A stretch of 14,510 nt of DNA from an uncultured Erysipelotrichaceae bacterium (GCA_902795755.1 CADBMO010000030.1:1-14510); one strand, 5' to 3'; shown: positions 6,347-13,340, counted from the stretch's first letter. Translations and numbers: made by a program. Notes: generated from the sequence alone by a model not told the origin.

Positions 6347-8059
6347 CTATTGTGTAATAGTATATTGACCTAATATTTGTTTTTTTAATAACAATAAATC
6401 TTTTATTGTTGCAGAAGATGATTTAGATATCTTTGCAGCTTGTAAATATGAACCACTTAAGTTCTTATCCTTTAGCAAGTATTTCTTTAACAATAATAAG
6501 TCTTTAATATTTATTACTCCATCACCAGAAATATCTCCGTATATAACAATTTCATAAGTACTACCATTTATGGTTACTTTATCACCAGTTGCTATTTTAC
6601 CACTAGATTTATTAGCACTTGCACTTAGTCTACTTAGTATATTACTAACGTTAGTACCTACACTTATACCAGATATAAAGTTACCACTTAATTTATATCC
6701 TGAATTAGTAATCTTATTTGTAGCACTTTGAGTAGTTACAGCCTTCGTAGTTGTCTTTGTTGTTGCTTTCGTTGTAGTTGTAGGAGTAGTTGATCCTCCA
6801 ACCGTATCAGTTGTTGATAATTTAAATGCAGTAGATGGCATATAATCATAAACTGGTATTACAAATGTATATTTATTATTAATTTTACCAGCACTATTAT
6901 ATGAACTAAACGTTGTAGCAGCTTCACTTCTAGGTGCCATAATATTAGTCATATATTGATGAGTATATGCATTATATGTTCTATAACTTGCAGTATTAAA
7001 TTTTTCAAAGTAAATGGTATCTTGTCCTTTACCAATATATTTTGATGCTAAAAACTGTGCTCCACCAGTAATAGCTTTTTGAATACCATTCCATCCTTGA
7101 TCTTTAGCATATTGTAACCCTTTAATATAGTTATCAGCACCAGAGTATGCTCCTATGTTATAAAAGTTATAATATCCTTCATAACCAGATACCGTACCTG
7201 ATACTGCAGATGTCTTTTTAGAACCTATTTCTTGTACAACCCTAGATGCTAGGTGTACTGGGTTTATGTTAGCGGTCTTTCCCGCTTCAATAAAGGCATC
7301 TTTATAAGATTTAGTTTTACCATTTTCAGTAAAAGACCCTTCCATAAAAGTACCATTTAATACACTTTGTACCGTATCATTTTGTGAAGAGTCATAGCTT
7401 AACTTTTCAAACATAAATAAATATTTTGGCATTAAGAAGTTTCTAGCGTCCATAAAGTATGCTACCGCATCCTTACAAGGTGCATACCAACTATAACCAT
7501 CTACTACTATTCCGTTAGGATTAGCAGAATCTTTAAAGAATAATGATGGGTATGCACTTGATACCGCACTTTCACCCTTTTGACTTTCTGCCTCAATAGC
7601 ATCAGACCATTTTAAATTAGTATAATTAGCGGTAAAAGTCCAGTTATTATGTTCCGCATGTATTTTTCTTAAATATGGCTTGTAGCTTTCAGGAAAGTTT
7701 TTAATATTGTTTTCAAACGTAGTATCATCTGAATATGAGTATTTGTTAACACTAACACAATTAGACCATACATAACCAGTATATTGTCTGGTTGCATAAT
7801 CAAACCTTACTCCGTACCATTGTCCACTATTACCATTTACGGTACCATTTTTTAAATTTATATATTCTAAATCTTGATTAGTTTGTACTTGTACGTTATC
7901 ACTACCATTTTTAATAATAGAATAATTAGTACCCGGACCAATTCTAACATTACATACTGAATTAGCTCTATAAATAGTATAAGATGCCGCATTAATACTA
8001 GGCATTATAAAGAATAATGAAAAACTAGCTAGTAAAAATAATAATACTTTTCTTTTCAT
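6347..8059 (-). CDS. Secreted SH3b / N-acetylglucosaminidase (GH73, LytB-like) with C-terminal dockerin
   Basis: A 570-residue peptidoglycan hydrolase. Order: signal peptide 1-24 (cut after SINA); bacterial SH3 domain about 26-103 (SVCNVRIGPGTNYSII, QWYGVRF, GYVWSN); an N-terminal helper region with HAEHNNWTF; the glucosaminidase domain about 240-375, containing NPVHLASRVVQEIGS with candidate catalytic Glu277 and YYNFYNIGAY; a Thr-rich linker about 424-445; a small beta module about 452-507; and a dockerin about 508-566. The first dockerin repeat has a full calcium loop, DISGDGVINIKD (509-520). The second (543-554) keeps only the Ser and final Asp. It should cleave the GlcNAc-(1,4)-MurNAc bond of the wall. 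ATG 8057-8059 has an SD-like AGGTAGGTG about 9 bases upstream. It is the first gene of its operon; the next gene encodes a cohesin-like anchor. Confidence 0.9.
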   Translation of the reverse strand: MKRKVLLFLLASFSLFFIMPSINAASYTIYRANSVCNVRIGPGTNYSIIKNGSDNVQVQTNQDLEYINLKNGTVNGNSGQWYGVRFDYATRQYTGYVWSNCVSVNKYSYSDDTTFENNIKNFPESYKPYLRKIHAEHNNWTFTANYTNLKWSDAIEAESQKGESAVSSAYPSLFFKDSANPNGIVVDGYSWYAPCKDAVAYFMDARNFLMPKYLFMFEKLSYDSSQNDTVQSVLNGTFMEGSFTENGKTKSYKDAFIEAGKTANINPVHLASRVVQEIGSKKTSAVSGTVSGYEGYYNFYNIGAYSGADNYIKGLQYAKDQGWNGIQKAITGGAQFLASKYIGKGQDTIYFEKFNTASYRTYNAYTHQYMTNIMAPRSEAATTFSSYNSAGKINNKYTFVIPVYDYMPSTAFKLSTTDTVGGSTTPTTTTKATTKTTTKAVTTQSATNKITNSGYKLSGNFISGISVGTNVSNILSRLSASANKSSGKIATGDKVTINGSTYEIVIYGDISGDGVINIKDLLLLKKYLLKDKNLSGSYLQAAKISKSSSATIKDLLLLKKQILGQYTITQ

Positions 8060-8091
8060 ATGCCGACACCTACCTATTCTATTCTAAGTAG

Positions 8092-8100
8092 ATTATAGCA
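8092..8100 (-). promoter_or_regulatory. Extended -10 promoter of the wall-hydrolase/cohesin operon
   Basis: The minus strand reads TGCTATAAT (8100-8092), a full extended -10, about 33 bases upstream of ATG 8059. At the 17-bp -35 position there is only an A run, so the TG extension probably carries recognition. The 215-bp divergent gap 8060-8274 also holds the LCP gene's promoters, plus an A7 and a T8 tract (8161-8180). Confidence 0.65.
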
Positions 8101-8211
8101 CAATAATAGACATATTTTTTACATATTGTAAATTTTTAATCAAATATGTGTAAAGTATTGTAAAAAAATGTCATTTTTTTTAAAAATAGTAGAATAATAA
8201 AAATAGATATA

Positions 8212-8220
8212 TGTTATAAT
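8212..8220 (+). promoter_or_regulatory. Upstream extended -10 of the LCP gene
   Basis: TGTTATAAT on the plus strand, 55 bases before ATG 8275. The -35 position is poor. It may be a second promoter in tandem with the one at 8221-8249. Confidence 0.45.
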
Positions 8221-8249
8221 TTGTAATTTAAAATCAAATAATGTATAAT
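8221..8249 (+). promoter_or_regulatory. Promoter of the LCP gene
   Basis: -35 TTGTAA (8221-8226), a 17-bp spacer and -10 TATAAT (8244-8249). Transcription would start near 8256, leaving a leader of about 19 nt before ATG 8275. Confidence 0.6.
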
Positions 8250-8274
8250 TATATATGCGAAAAGATGTGATTAA

Positions 8275-9888
8275 ATGAAAAGAAAGAAATTTAAAAAAAC
8301 GTCATTATTGTTAATACCAATGATGATTTTATACTATATAGTAACAAGTTTGTATATTAAAGAAATATACTATTACAACGCTCCAAGTAGCATAATGCAG
8401 TATATTGTATATGGTGCAATAGCACTTGCTGGACTACTAGTTATTATATTTACAATTTGGGGATTAACTTGTATTCTTAAAAACAGAACTAAAACATACA
8501 TAGTATTCTTTATATTCTTAATATTAGTTACAGGTGGTCAATACTTTGTAACATATAATGCTAGTAAAGTATCAGAATCAATTGCTAAAGTAACAGATAA
8601 TTTTACTACGTACTCAAGTAGTTTAATTGTTTTAAGAGAATCAAACATAAAAAAATCTAGTGATATAACTGGTAAAGTTGGCATGATTAGTGACACAAAA
8701 AGTATGGAAGGATACGTAGTTGCTAAAAAACTAGCAAAAAAGGAAAACATTAGTAATAGTTCAATTACAAAGTATGATGACTATACTAATATGCTTAAAG
8801 ATTTATATGATAAAAAAATAGATGCAGTATTAATAAGTAGTTCATACGCTGATATGTTTTCTACTGATGAACAGTTTGAAAACATAAAAAACGATGTTAA
8901 GGAAATTGCTAAAAAAAGTGTTACACAAAGAAGAAAAAAATCAAAATCAACAAAAACTTTAACAAAACCATTTACGGTGTTGGTTATGGGTGTTGATTCA
9001 ACTACTAACTCGCTTAAAAACAGCAATTCATTTAACGGAGATACATTAATGCTTATGACATTTAATCCTAAAACAATGAACGCAACAATACTTAGTATTC
9101 CAAGGGATACTAGAGTACCAATTACATGTAATAGAAATAGATTAAATAAAATAAACTCATCTTCAATGTATGGTACTGATTGCGTTATTGATACGGTATC
9201 AAACTTAACAGGAGTTGAAATAGATTATTGGGTTAAAGTAAACTTCCAAGGTGTTGTATCACTAGTTGATGCGGTTGGTGGTGTTGAAGTTGACGTTCCA
9301 TATGCATTTTGTGAACAAGATAGCAAAAGACGTTGGGGGAAACATACTGTATACGTTGAAAAAGGTAAACAAACACTTAATGGTGAACAAGCTTTAGCAT
9401 TTGCAAGAAATAGACATACATGGCCAGAGTTTTGTGGTAAAAAATATTCTAAATACGTATCCAATGATTTTATAAGAGGACAAAATCAACAAACCATAGT
9501 TAAGGCACTTGCAAATAAATTAAAAAGCACTTCAAGCTTATCACAAGTATATAAATTATTGGATGTACTTGGTAATAACATTGATACAAATATATCAAAA
9601 GATACAATGATTACAGGTTTTGATACATTTAAAAACATTATTACTAAGTCTAAAAACATTAATGGTGATGATTTTATTGGTACACAAAGACTATACTTAT
9701 CTGGAAGGGATAAAATGATTAATGGTATATATTACTTTGAACATTATGAACAAAGTTTAGATGAAATAGTATATGCTATGAAAGTAAATCTTGGCCTTAA
9801 AAAACCAATAATGGATAAAGATTTTTCATTTTCAATTAATGAGCCATATGAAGATGTACAAATAGGAAAAGGAACTTATAAATATTAA
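8275..9888 (+). CDS. LytR-CpsA-Psr (LCP) family glycopolymer-peptidoglycan ligase with extra N-terminal domain
   Basis: A 537-residue membrane protein. LCP enzymes move an undecaprenyl-pyrophosphate-linked glycopolymer (teichoic acid, capsule) onto peptidoglycan outside the cell. Three membrane helices at about 10-28, 43-67 and 74-94 precede an exposed segment at about 112-215 (KVGMISDTKSMEGYVVAKKL, KKIDAVLISSSYADMF) that resembles half of a solute-binding-protein fold, then a basic linker (RRKKSKSTK) and the LCP domain at about 232-415. Catalytic-site residues are visible: MGVDS, NGDTLML (Asp256), SIPRDTRV (Arg277, Asp278, Arg280), FARNRHTWPEF (Arg378, Arg380) and FIRGQNQQ (Arg401, Gln403). 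The remainder, 416-537, contains no recognised motif. The SD is weak (AAAGATGTGAT). It is divergent from the wall-hydrolase operon, and its TAA is the first three bases of the terminator's second arm. Standard LCP proteins have one membrane helix, so this is a variant architecture. Confidence 0.9.
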   Translation: MKRKKFKKTSLLLIPMMILYYIVTSLYIKEIYYYNAPSSIMQYIVYGAIALAGLLVIIFTIWGLTCILKNRTKTYIVFFIFLILVTGGQYFVTYNASKVSESIAKVTDNFTTYSSSLIVLRESNIKKSSDITGKVGMISDTKSMEGYVVAKKLAKKENISNSSITKYDDYTNMLKDLYDKKIDAVLISSSYADMFSTDEQFENIKNDVKEIAKKSVTQRRKKSKSTKTLTKPFTVLVMGVDSTTNSLKNSNSFNGDTLMLMTFNPKTMNATILSIPRDTRVPITCNRNRLNKINSSSMYGTDCVIDTVSNLTGVEIDYWVKVNFQGVVSLVDAVGGVEVDVPYAFCEQDSKRRWGKHTVYVEKGKQTLNGEQALAFARNRHTWPEFCGKKYSKYVSNDFIRGQNQQTIVKALANKLKSTSSLSQVYKLLDVLGNNIDTNISKDTMITGFDTFKNIITKSKNINGDDFIGTQRLYLSGRDKMINGIYYFEHYEQSLDEIVYAMKVNLGLKKPIMDKDFSFSINEPYEDVQIGKGTYKY

Positions 9889-9897
9889 GTTCCTTTT
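9867..9897. terminator. Bidirectional terminator shared by convergent genes
   Basis: A 12-bp perfect stem, AAAAGGAACTTA (9867-9878) with TAAGTTCCTTTT (9886-9897), and a 7-nt loop, with T runs on both strands. The plus-strand LCP stop TAA (9886-9888) is the start of the second arm. The minus-strand gene's TAA (9898-9900) directly abuts the hairpin. Confidence 0.88.
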
Positions 9898-10323
9898 TTA
9901 TAAATATGCTTTTAACGTTTCAACGTTTTTTTCTTGCATTGATACAAATACATTAAGTAGCTTCCTAATTCTTTTATCAGCCTTTTTTTGATTTAACAAC
10001 CTTCTACCTTCTATTATACCCATATTAGTTCCTTGCATTAACATCTCAGCAATCTTTGAATCACTATCATCTTTCATCATTCTCATATTAACTCCCCACC
10101 AAGTCATCATCTTATTCATAATGTTTGTCTTATGTGGTGCGTCTTTACTATACTTCGAATAAAGTTTATTAGCACTATCAGATACCGCTTCATAATCAAA
10201 GTATTCCTCTAATAATACCATACGGAACCTTTCATCTTTTACTTTACTAATTAAAAAGTTAATTGCATCCATACCCATGGTTGCTCCTTTGTTTAATTCA
10301 TCCAATACATTTATATTATCCAT
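9898..10323 (-). CDS. All-helical small protein of unknown function (ferritin-like fold possible)
   Basis: A 141-residue soluble protein without signal peptide. Long amphipathic helices dominate (NVLDELNKGATMGMDAINFL, ERFRMVLLEEYFDYEAVSD, NIMNKMMTWWGVNMRMM, KIAEMLMQGTNMGIIEGRRL, then a last helix to the end). A bundle of four or five helices is therefore likely, reminiscent of ferritin-like proteins carried by Bacillota, but the Glu/His metal ligands are not clear and I would not name a function. Start choice: ATG at 10339-10341 is in frame, but the codons after it form AAAGGAG, the SD for ATG 10321-10323 with an 8-base spacing; the shorter form is preferred. It forms a monocistronic unit between two terminators. 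Confidence 0.75.
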   Translation of the reverse strand: MDNINVLDELNKGATMGMDAINFLISKVKDERFRMVLLEEYFDYEAVSDSANKLYSKYSKDAPHKTNIMNKMMTWWGVNMRMMKDDSDSKIAEMLMQGTNMGIIEGRRLLNQKKADKRIRKLLNVFVSMQEKNVETLKAYL

Positions 10324-10364
10324 AATTAATACTCCTTTCATAATTAGTATTAATTAAATATTTA

Positions 10365-10370
10365 ATTATA
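10365..10370 (-). promoter_or_regulatory. Possible -10 of the helical-protein gene
   Basis: A TATAAT on the minus strand, with TG two bases further upstream (one base off the extended -10 spacing). It directly follows the U run of the previous gene's terminator, so that terminator and this promoter are nearly fused. No -35 is seen. Confidence 0.4.
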
Positions 10371-10375
10371 TACAA

Positions 10376-10398
10376 AAAAAGTAGTTTAACTACTTTTT
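10376..10398 (-). terminator. Intrinsic terminator whose loop is the stop codon
   Basis: On the minus strand, AAAAAGTAGT and ACTACTTTTT form a 10-bp stem around the three-base loop TAA, which is the stop codon of the GT2-GtrA gene (10386-10388). A U run follows. The last two Ser codons (AGT AGT) form part of the first arm. Confidence 0.85.
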
Positions 10399-11411
10399 CT
10401 ATTTCTAAATATTATAAATTTTTGTACACTCCAACTTATAATTGATAAAGCCAGTTCAATAACTAGTTTAATAATATATCTGTTAGCACCTAAAACATTT
10501 ACAAAATAATTTAATAAGTATGTATTAATTAGTAATATTATAACTGCTAATAAAACATATTGAATAAATGATACAACGGTTTTATTCTTACTTTTAAATA
10601 CTAAGTTTTTATTTAACGTGAAATTAAAAGTACCACTTGCTATTCTTGCTAAAACGTTAGATAAAACTATGTTATTAGATATCAATGATATTATTACGTA
10701 TAATGAATAATCCAATAAGAAACTCATAAAAGATACAGATATATATTTAAATATCTCTTTATATACTTTATATGAATCTTTTATGGTATCAAAATGTGAC
10801 CCACTATTATTATCAATATAAATAACTTTTATTTCTAACTCTTTTATATCTATCCCATTTAATGGACATTCTAACAAGACGTTCATTTCATATTCAAAGC
10901 GTTCTCCCTTTACTCCTATCATAAAATCCATTAATTCATCACTAAATGCCCTTAAACCTGTTTGTGTATCATACACATGTATCTTTGATACAATATGATA
11001 AACAAACCTGGTTATGGTGTTACCAAACCTACTTCTAAGTGGAGTATTTTTAGAAATCTTTCTTTTACCTATATAAAAAGTCTTTTTATCTTTCATTACC
11101 GCGTTACAAAGTTTTAACGCATCTTTTATATCATGTTGCCCATCTGAATCCATAGTTACTACAACATAATTTTTTTTATAATGTTCTTTTATATACTTAT
11201 AACCAGTTTTTAAGGCGTGCCCTTTCCCCTTATTAGTAGAATATGAAATAACTTTTGCACTTTTTAATTCATTAAATATTTTATTATACTCTTTACCACT
11301 TCCATCATTAACCACAACAATATCAAGATCTTCATGAGTTAGCTTATCAACTAATTTTATTAACTTATCATCTGGTTCATAAGATGGTATTAAAACTATT
11401 ATTTTATTCAC
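10386..11411 (-). CDS. Fused GT2 glycosyltransferase / GtrA-like membrane protein
   Basis: A 341-residue two-domain protein. Residues 1 to about 215 form a dolichyl-phosphate-mannose-synthase-type GT2 domain: IIVLIPSYEPDD, VVVNDGSG at about 32-39, NKGKGHALKTGY, then DSDGQHD (metal/donor binding) and TQTGLRAFS. Residues about 220-335 form four membrane helices matching GtrA (FISVSFMSFLLDYSLYVII-like start, FNFTLNKNLVFKSK between helices 2 and 3, VQKFIIFRN at the end). Such enzymes put a sugar on polyprenyl phosphate, and the GtrA part is thought to help move the lipid-linked sugar across the membrane for glycan decoration. Start: GTG 11409-11411 overlaps the upstream gene by 8 bases; the SD AAGGAGG is formed by that gene's tandem Arg codons, 10 bases upstream. 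The TAA stop is the loop of the terminator. Confidence 0.87.
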   Translation of the reverse strand: MNKIIVLIPSYEPDDKLIKLVDKLTHEDLDIVVVNDGSGKEYNKIFNELKSAKVISYSTNKGKGHALKTGYKYIKEHYKKNYVVVTMDSDGQHDIKDALKLCNAVMKDKKTFYIGKRKISKNTPLRSRFGNTITRFVYHIVSKIHVYDTQTGLRAFSDELMDFMIGVKGERFEYEMNVLLECPLNGIDIKELEIKVIYIDNNSGSHFDTIKDSYKVYKEIFKYISVSFMSFLLDYSLYVIISLISNNIVLSNVLARIASGTFNFTLNKNLVFKSKNKTVVSFIQYVLLAVIILLINTYLLNYFVNVLGANRYIIKLVIELALSIISWSVQKFIIFRNRKSS

Positions 11412-11961
11412 TACTACGTTTCCTCCTTAACCTACGTTTAAATAAAGAAAACTCTTTACCTAAACATCTAAAACCATATATTATAAGCCCATAATATAAA
11501 TCTTTAATTATTTCTTCTTTACTAGAGAAAAAGTCAGTTTTAAGTATAATTCTTTGTCTTAATGACAATAGCTTTAGTATTTTAATATTTCTAAATTTTA
11601 ATCTTTTTATGTTACCAAGTGCGCTTTTACAATATATCAATTTACATGTTAAATTAATCGTAATACAACCTTTATCACCAAAGTTTGGACAGCCAGCTAT
11701 ACAACACCCATTAATATCAGATCTACCTGATAATCTTTGTGCAATACACTGATTATTTTTAAAATCACATAAATCTTTAAAATAGTATGTATTAATCTCT
11801 CTTATCGCTTCATTATATATGTATTCTATTCTTTTTTTTCTTTTCTTAATATTTAGACCCTTAACTATCTTTTTTAAGCTTTTATCCTTAGTAGTAAAAA
11901 ACACTTTTCTAAATAAAAAACTCTTGTATAAAAATAATAGCTTTGTACTTCTTAATTCCAT
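11404..11961 (-). CDS. Eight-cysteine protein, probably metal-binding, function unknown
   Basis: A 185-residue protein with a basic N-terminal part (KKRKKRIEYIYNEAI) and a central cysteine cluster: Cys65, 72, 86, 87, 91, 99, 106 and 111 (spacing C-x6-C-x13-CC-x3-C-x7-C-x6-C-x4-C), plus Cys166. The arrangement, including GCC..GC, GC and TCK.IYC blocks, looks like a zinc or iron-sulfur site. I recall similar unnamed proteins in Bacillota but no assigned function. No signal peptide or clear membrane helix. The start ATG 11959-11961 has SD GAGGT and an extended -10 promoter just upstream. It is the first gene of a two-gene unit; its TAA lies inside the next gene's start region (GTGAATAA), so the GT2-GtrA protein is translated in coupling with it. 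A role linked to glycolipid synthesis is inferred only from this coupling. Confidence 0.8.
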   Translation of the reverse strand: MELRSTKLLFLYKSFLFRKVFFTTKDKSLKKIVKGLNIKKRKKRIEYIYNEAIREINTYYFKDLCDFKNNQCIAQRLSGRSDINGCCIAGCPNFGDKGCITINLTCKLIYCKSALGNIKRLKFRNIKILKLLSLRQRIILKTDFFSSKEEIIKDLYYGLIIYGFRCLGKEFSLFKRRLRRKRSSE

Positions 11962-11978
11962 ATTTACCTCTTTATTAA

Positions 11979-11987
11979 ATTATAACA
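11979..11987 (-). promoter_or_regulatory. Extended -10 promoter of the Cys-rich/GT2-GtrA unit
   Basis: The minus strand reads TGTTATAAT (11987-11979). The -35 position is only T-rich (ATTTTT). The expected start near 11972 leaves about 11 nt before ATG 11961, with the SD GAGGT close to the 5' end. Confidence 0.68.
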
Positions 11988-12015
11988 TGATATTATATTA
12001 AAAAAATAATATAAA

Positions 12016-12057
12016 AAGAAAAACGTATACCTAGTTAATATTAACGTTTATTTTCTT
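12016..12057 (-). terminator. Imperfect terminator of the YgjV-like gene
   Basis: Arms AAGAAAAACGT (12016-12026) and ACGT plus TTTTCTT (12044-12057) pair with a 3-base bulge around a 17-nt loop. The loop holds the TAG stop (12031-12033) and most of the palindrome GTTAATATTAAC (12034-12045). The minus transcript continues with UUCUUUUU. It is weaker than the other terminators here. Confidence 0.4.
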
Positions 12058-12540
12058 AAAGTTTATCTTATAGGCTAATATATTTGCTATAACAACAACT
12101 AATCTAAATACCATAAGAATCCATACTCCTGTAATAAGATTATAAATAAACCATAAACCATTATTAATAATGTTTCCAATACGTAGTTTTTGAAGAGTAT
12201 TCCAATACCACATATAGTACGTAACAAAACAAGGTGTTAATACTGATAGAATTGATATACTAGTATGTGGTACTAAAACCCATACTATTAAATGTAATAG
12301 TATAAATAATAGTGGTATAAAATTATAATTTATTTTGTCTTTATAAATATAAACAAATGATCTAATAGCAATTATTAAATACATTAAAGATGTAACAAGA
12401 TCATTATTAAAATAGTATACCAAAAGACAACTTAAATTAAATAAAAACGTTAATACATATACTATTTTTTTTGATCTTACAAATGCAATATAAGTACTAA
12501 TCAAAACTGCAAATATTTGAAATATAATAGAATAGTTCAT
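12031..12540 (-). CDS. YgjV-like integral membrane protein
   Basis: A 169-residue polytopic protein with about six or seven membrane helices: 2-20, 25-44, 48-66, 73-90, 94-113 and a long hydrophobic region 120-158. The layout and the C-terminal IGNIINNGLWFIYNLITGVW followed by a last helix resemble the bacterial YgjV inner-membrane family, where a small aromatic residue-rich pair of helices ends the protein. Function in that family is unknown to me. ATG 12538-12540 is preceded by a weak SD (GAAGTGAG) and by an extended -10 at 12573-12581. It is monocistronic, with its own promoter and a weak terminator overlapping its TAG stop. Confidence 0.65.
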   Translation of the reverse strand: MNYSIIFQIFAVLISTYIAFVRSKKIVYVLTFLFNLSCLLVYYFNNDLVTSLMYLIIAIRSFVYIYKDKINYNFIPLLFILLHLIVWVLVPHTSISILSVLTPCFVTYYMWYWNTLQKLRIGNIINNGLWFIYNLITGVWILMVFRLVVVIANILAYKINFKKINVNIN

Positions 12541-12572
12541 AAATATCTCACTTCTTTTTATTATTTAATAAC

Positions 12573-12581
12573 ATTATACCA
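12573..12581 (-). promoter_or_regulatory. Extended -10 promoter of the YgjV-like gene
   Basis: The minus strand reads TGGTATAAT (12581-12573). No good -35 is seen. The expected leader is about 26 nt to ATG 12540. Confidence 0.62.
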
Positions 12582-12646
12582 TAGTTTAATATGTAATATA
12601 AAAAATAGATATGAATCACTAACAAAGAACTATACTATAGAATTAA

Positions 12647-12673
12647 AAAAAGAGCTTTTTTAAAGCTCTTTTT
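12647..12673 (-). terminator. Strong intrinsic terminator downstream of the orphan gene
   Basis: A 12-bp perfect stem, AAAAAGAGCTTT (12647-12658) with AAAGCTCTTTTT (12662-12673), and a 3-nt loop, with U runs in both directions. The only transcription seen to enter it is from the minus strand (gene ending at 12808). Confidence 0.8.
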
Positions 12674-12807
12674 CTTAAGTTTTAAAATAATTAAACAAAT
12701 TATCAAATGAAGCTCATGAGTTGGCATTAACGGACTTAAGGTTCAAATAGATAATAGTAATAGATTACTAACTGTTTATACATAATATAACTATGTTAAG
12801 CAATCAA
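12674..12807 (-). other. Gene-free stretch: long 3' UTR of the orphan gene
   Basis: 134 bases between the stop at 12808 and the terminator at 12647-12673. Visible: a small hairpin TAGTAA-TAGA-TTACTA (12755-12770) and the palindrome CTCATGAG. The only reading frames are a few codons long, without SD. It is long compared with the near-zero 3' UTRs of most units here, so it might hold a 3'-UTR-derived RNA or be a gene remnant; nothing decisive is visible. Confidence 0.3.
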
Positions 12808-13218
12808 TTACTTTTTACCCCTTTTATAAACGAGTTGTCCACCTTTTTCTTTATTTATTATTTCATTTATTTCATCTAATGTATATTTTATTTGATAATT
12901 ATATAAATGCTTAAGTGGATCGTAATGTGGATACTTTTTAATGATTATTCCATCATCTTTAAATTTTTTCTGTAATTCATCAAAATCAATATATCTGGGT
13001 ATCATATAATACTGTAGTGTAGATATATCGTCCAACAAAGTACCTTTCTTATTATGTTCTATCTTTAATTCAACATCAATTCCATCTTTTCCAATATCAT
13101 TGATTATTTGTCTCCATAAAAAATTGTACATAAAATGTGTATTTACAATAATCTTTATCTTTGGCTTTTCAATTTTGGCTATTTTATTATCAATTTTTTC
13201 TAATGTTTTTTTTCTCAT
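12808..13218 (-). CDS. Hypothetical basic protein, family not recognised
   Basis: A 136-residue protein without signal peptide or membrane helix. It starts with a Lys/Ile-rich helix (MRKKTLEKIDNKIAKIEKPK), then an apparent alpha/beta part (IKIIVNTHFMYNFLWRQIIND, GIDVELKIEHNK, GIIIKKYPHYDPLKHLYNYQ) and ends very basic (KRGKK). I recognise no motif. It is supported as a real gene by its own promoter (TTGAAA, 17 bp, TATAAT) and by SD AAGGA seven bases before ATG 13216-13218. Codons 2-4 contain an A8 run, so slippage is possible there. It has no operon partners. The surrounding region (candidate small RNA, DNA glycosylase, partial gene) looks accessory, so it may be a recently acquired gene. Confidence 0.6.
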   Translation of the reverse strand: MRKKTLEKIDNKIAKIEKPKIKIIVNTHFMYNFLWRQIINDIGKDGIDVELKIEHNKKGTLLDDISTLQYYMIPRYIDFDELQKKFKDDGIIIKKYPHYDPLKHLYNYQIKYTLDEINEIINKEKGGQLVYKRGKK

Positions 13219-13243
13219 AATATCTTCCTTTCTTTAGCTGTAT

Positions 13244-13272
13244 ATTATAAACTATATACTCTATAATTTCAA
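13244..13272 (-). promoter_or_regulatory. Promoter of the orphan gene
   Basis: On the minus strand: -35 TTGAAA (13272-13267, 5 of 6 consensus), a 17-bp spacer and -10 TATAAT (13249-13244). Start near 13237 gives a leader of about 19 nt containing the SD. Between it and the terminator at 13341, 13273-13340 is AT-rich (about 19% GC) with nothing recognised. Confidence 0.7.
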
Positions 13273-13340
13273 TACCATCTCTGCATTCATAAAAACATTT
13301 AAACTGTATTATTTTTTTTCTTTTATTGTTTTTATATAAC

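Noticed and set aside
10324..10341. ATG six codons upstream for the helical protein
   Set aside because: Codons 2-3 form the SD AAAGGAG for the ATG at 10321-10323.
13205..13212. A8 run in codons 2-4 of the orphan gene as a phase-variation switch
   Set aside because: A8 is short, and such runs are expected at this AT content; there is no further sign of contingency control.
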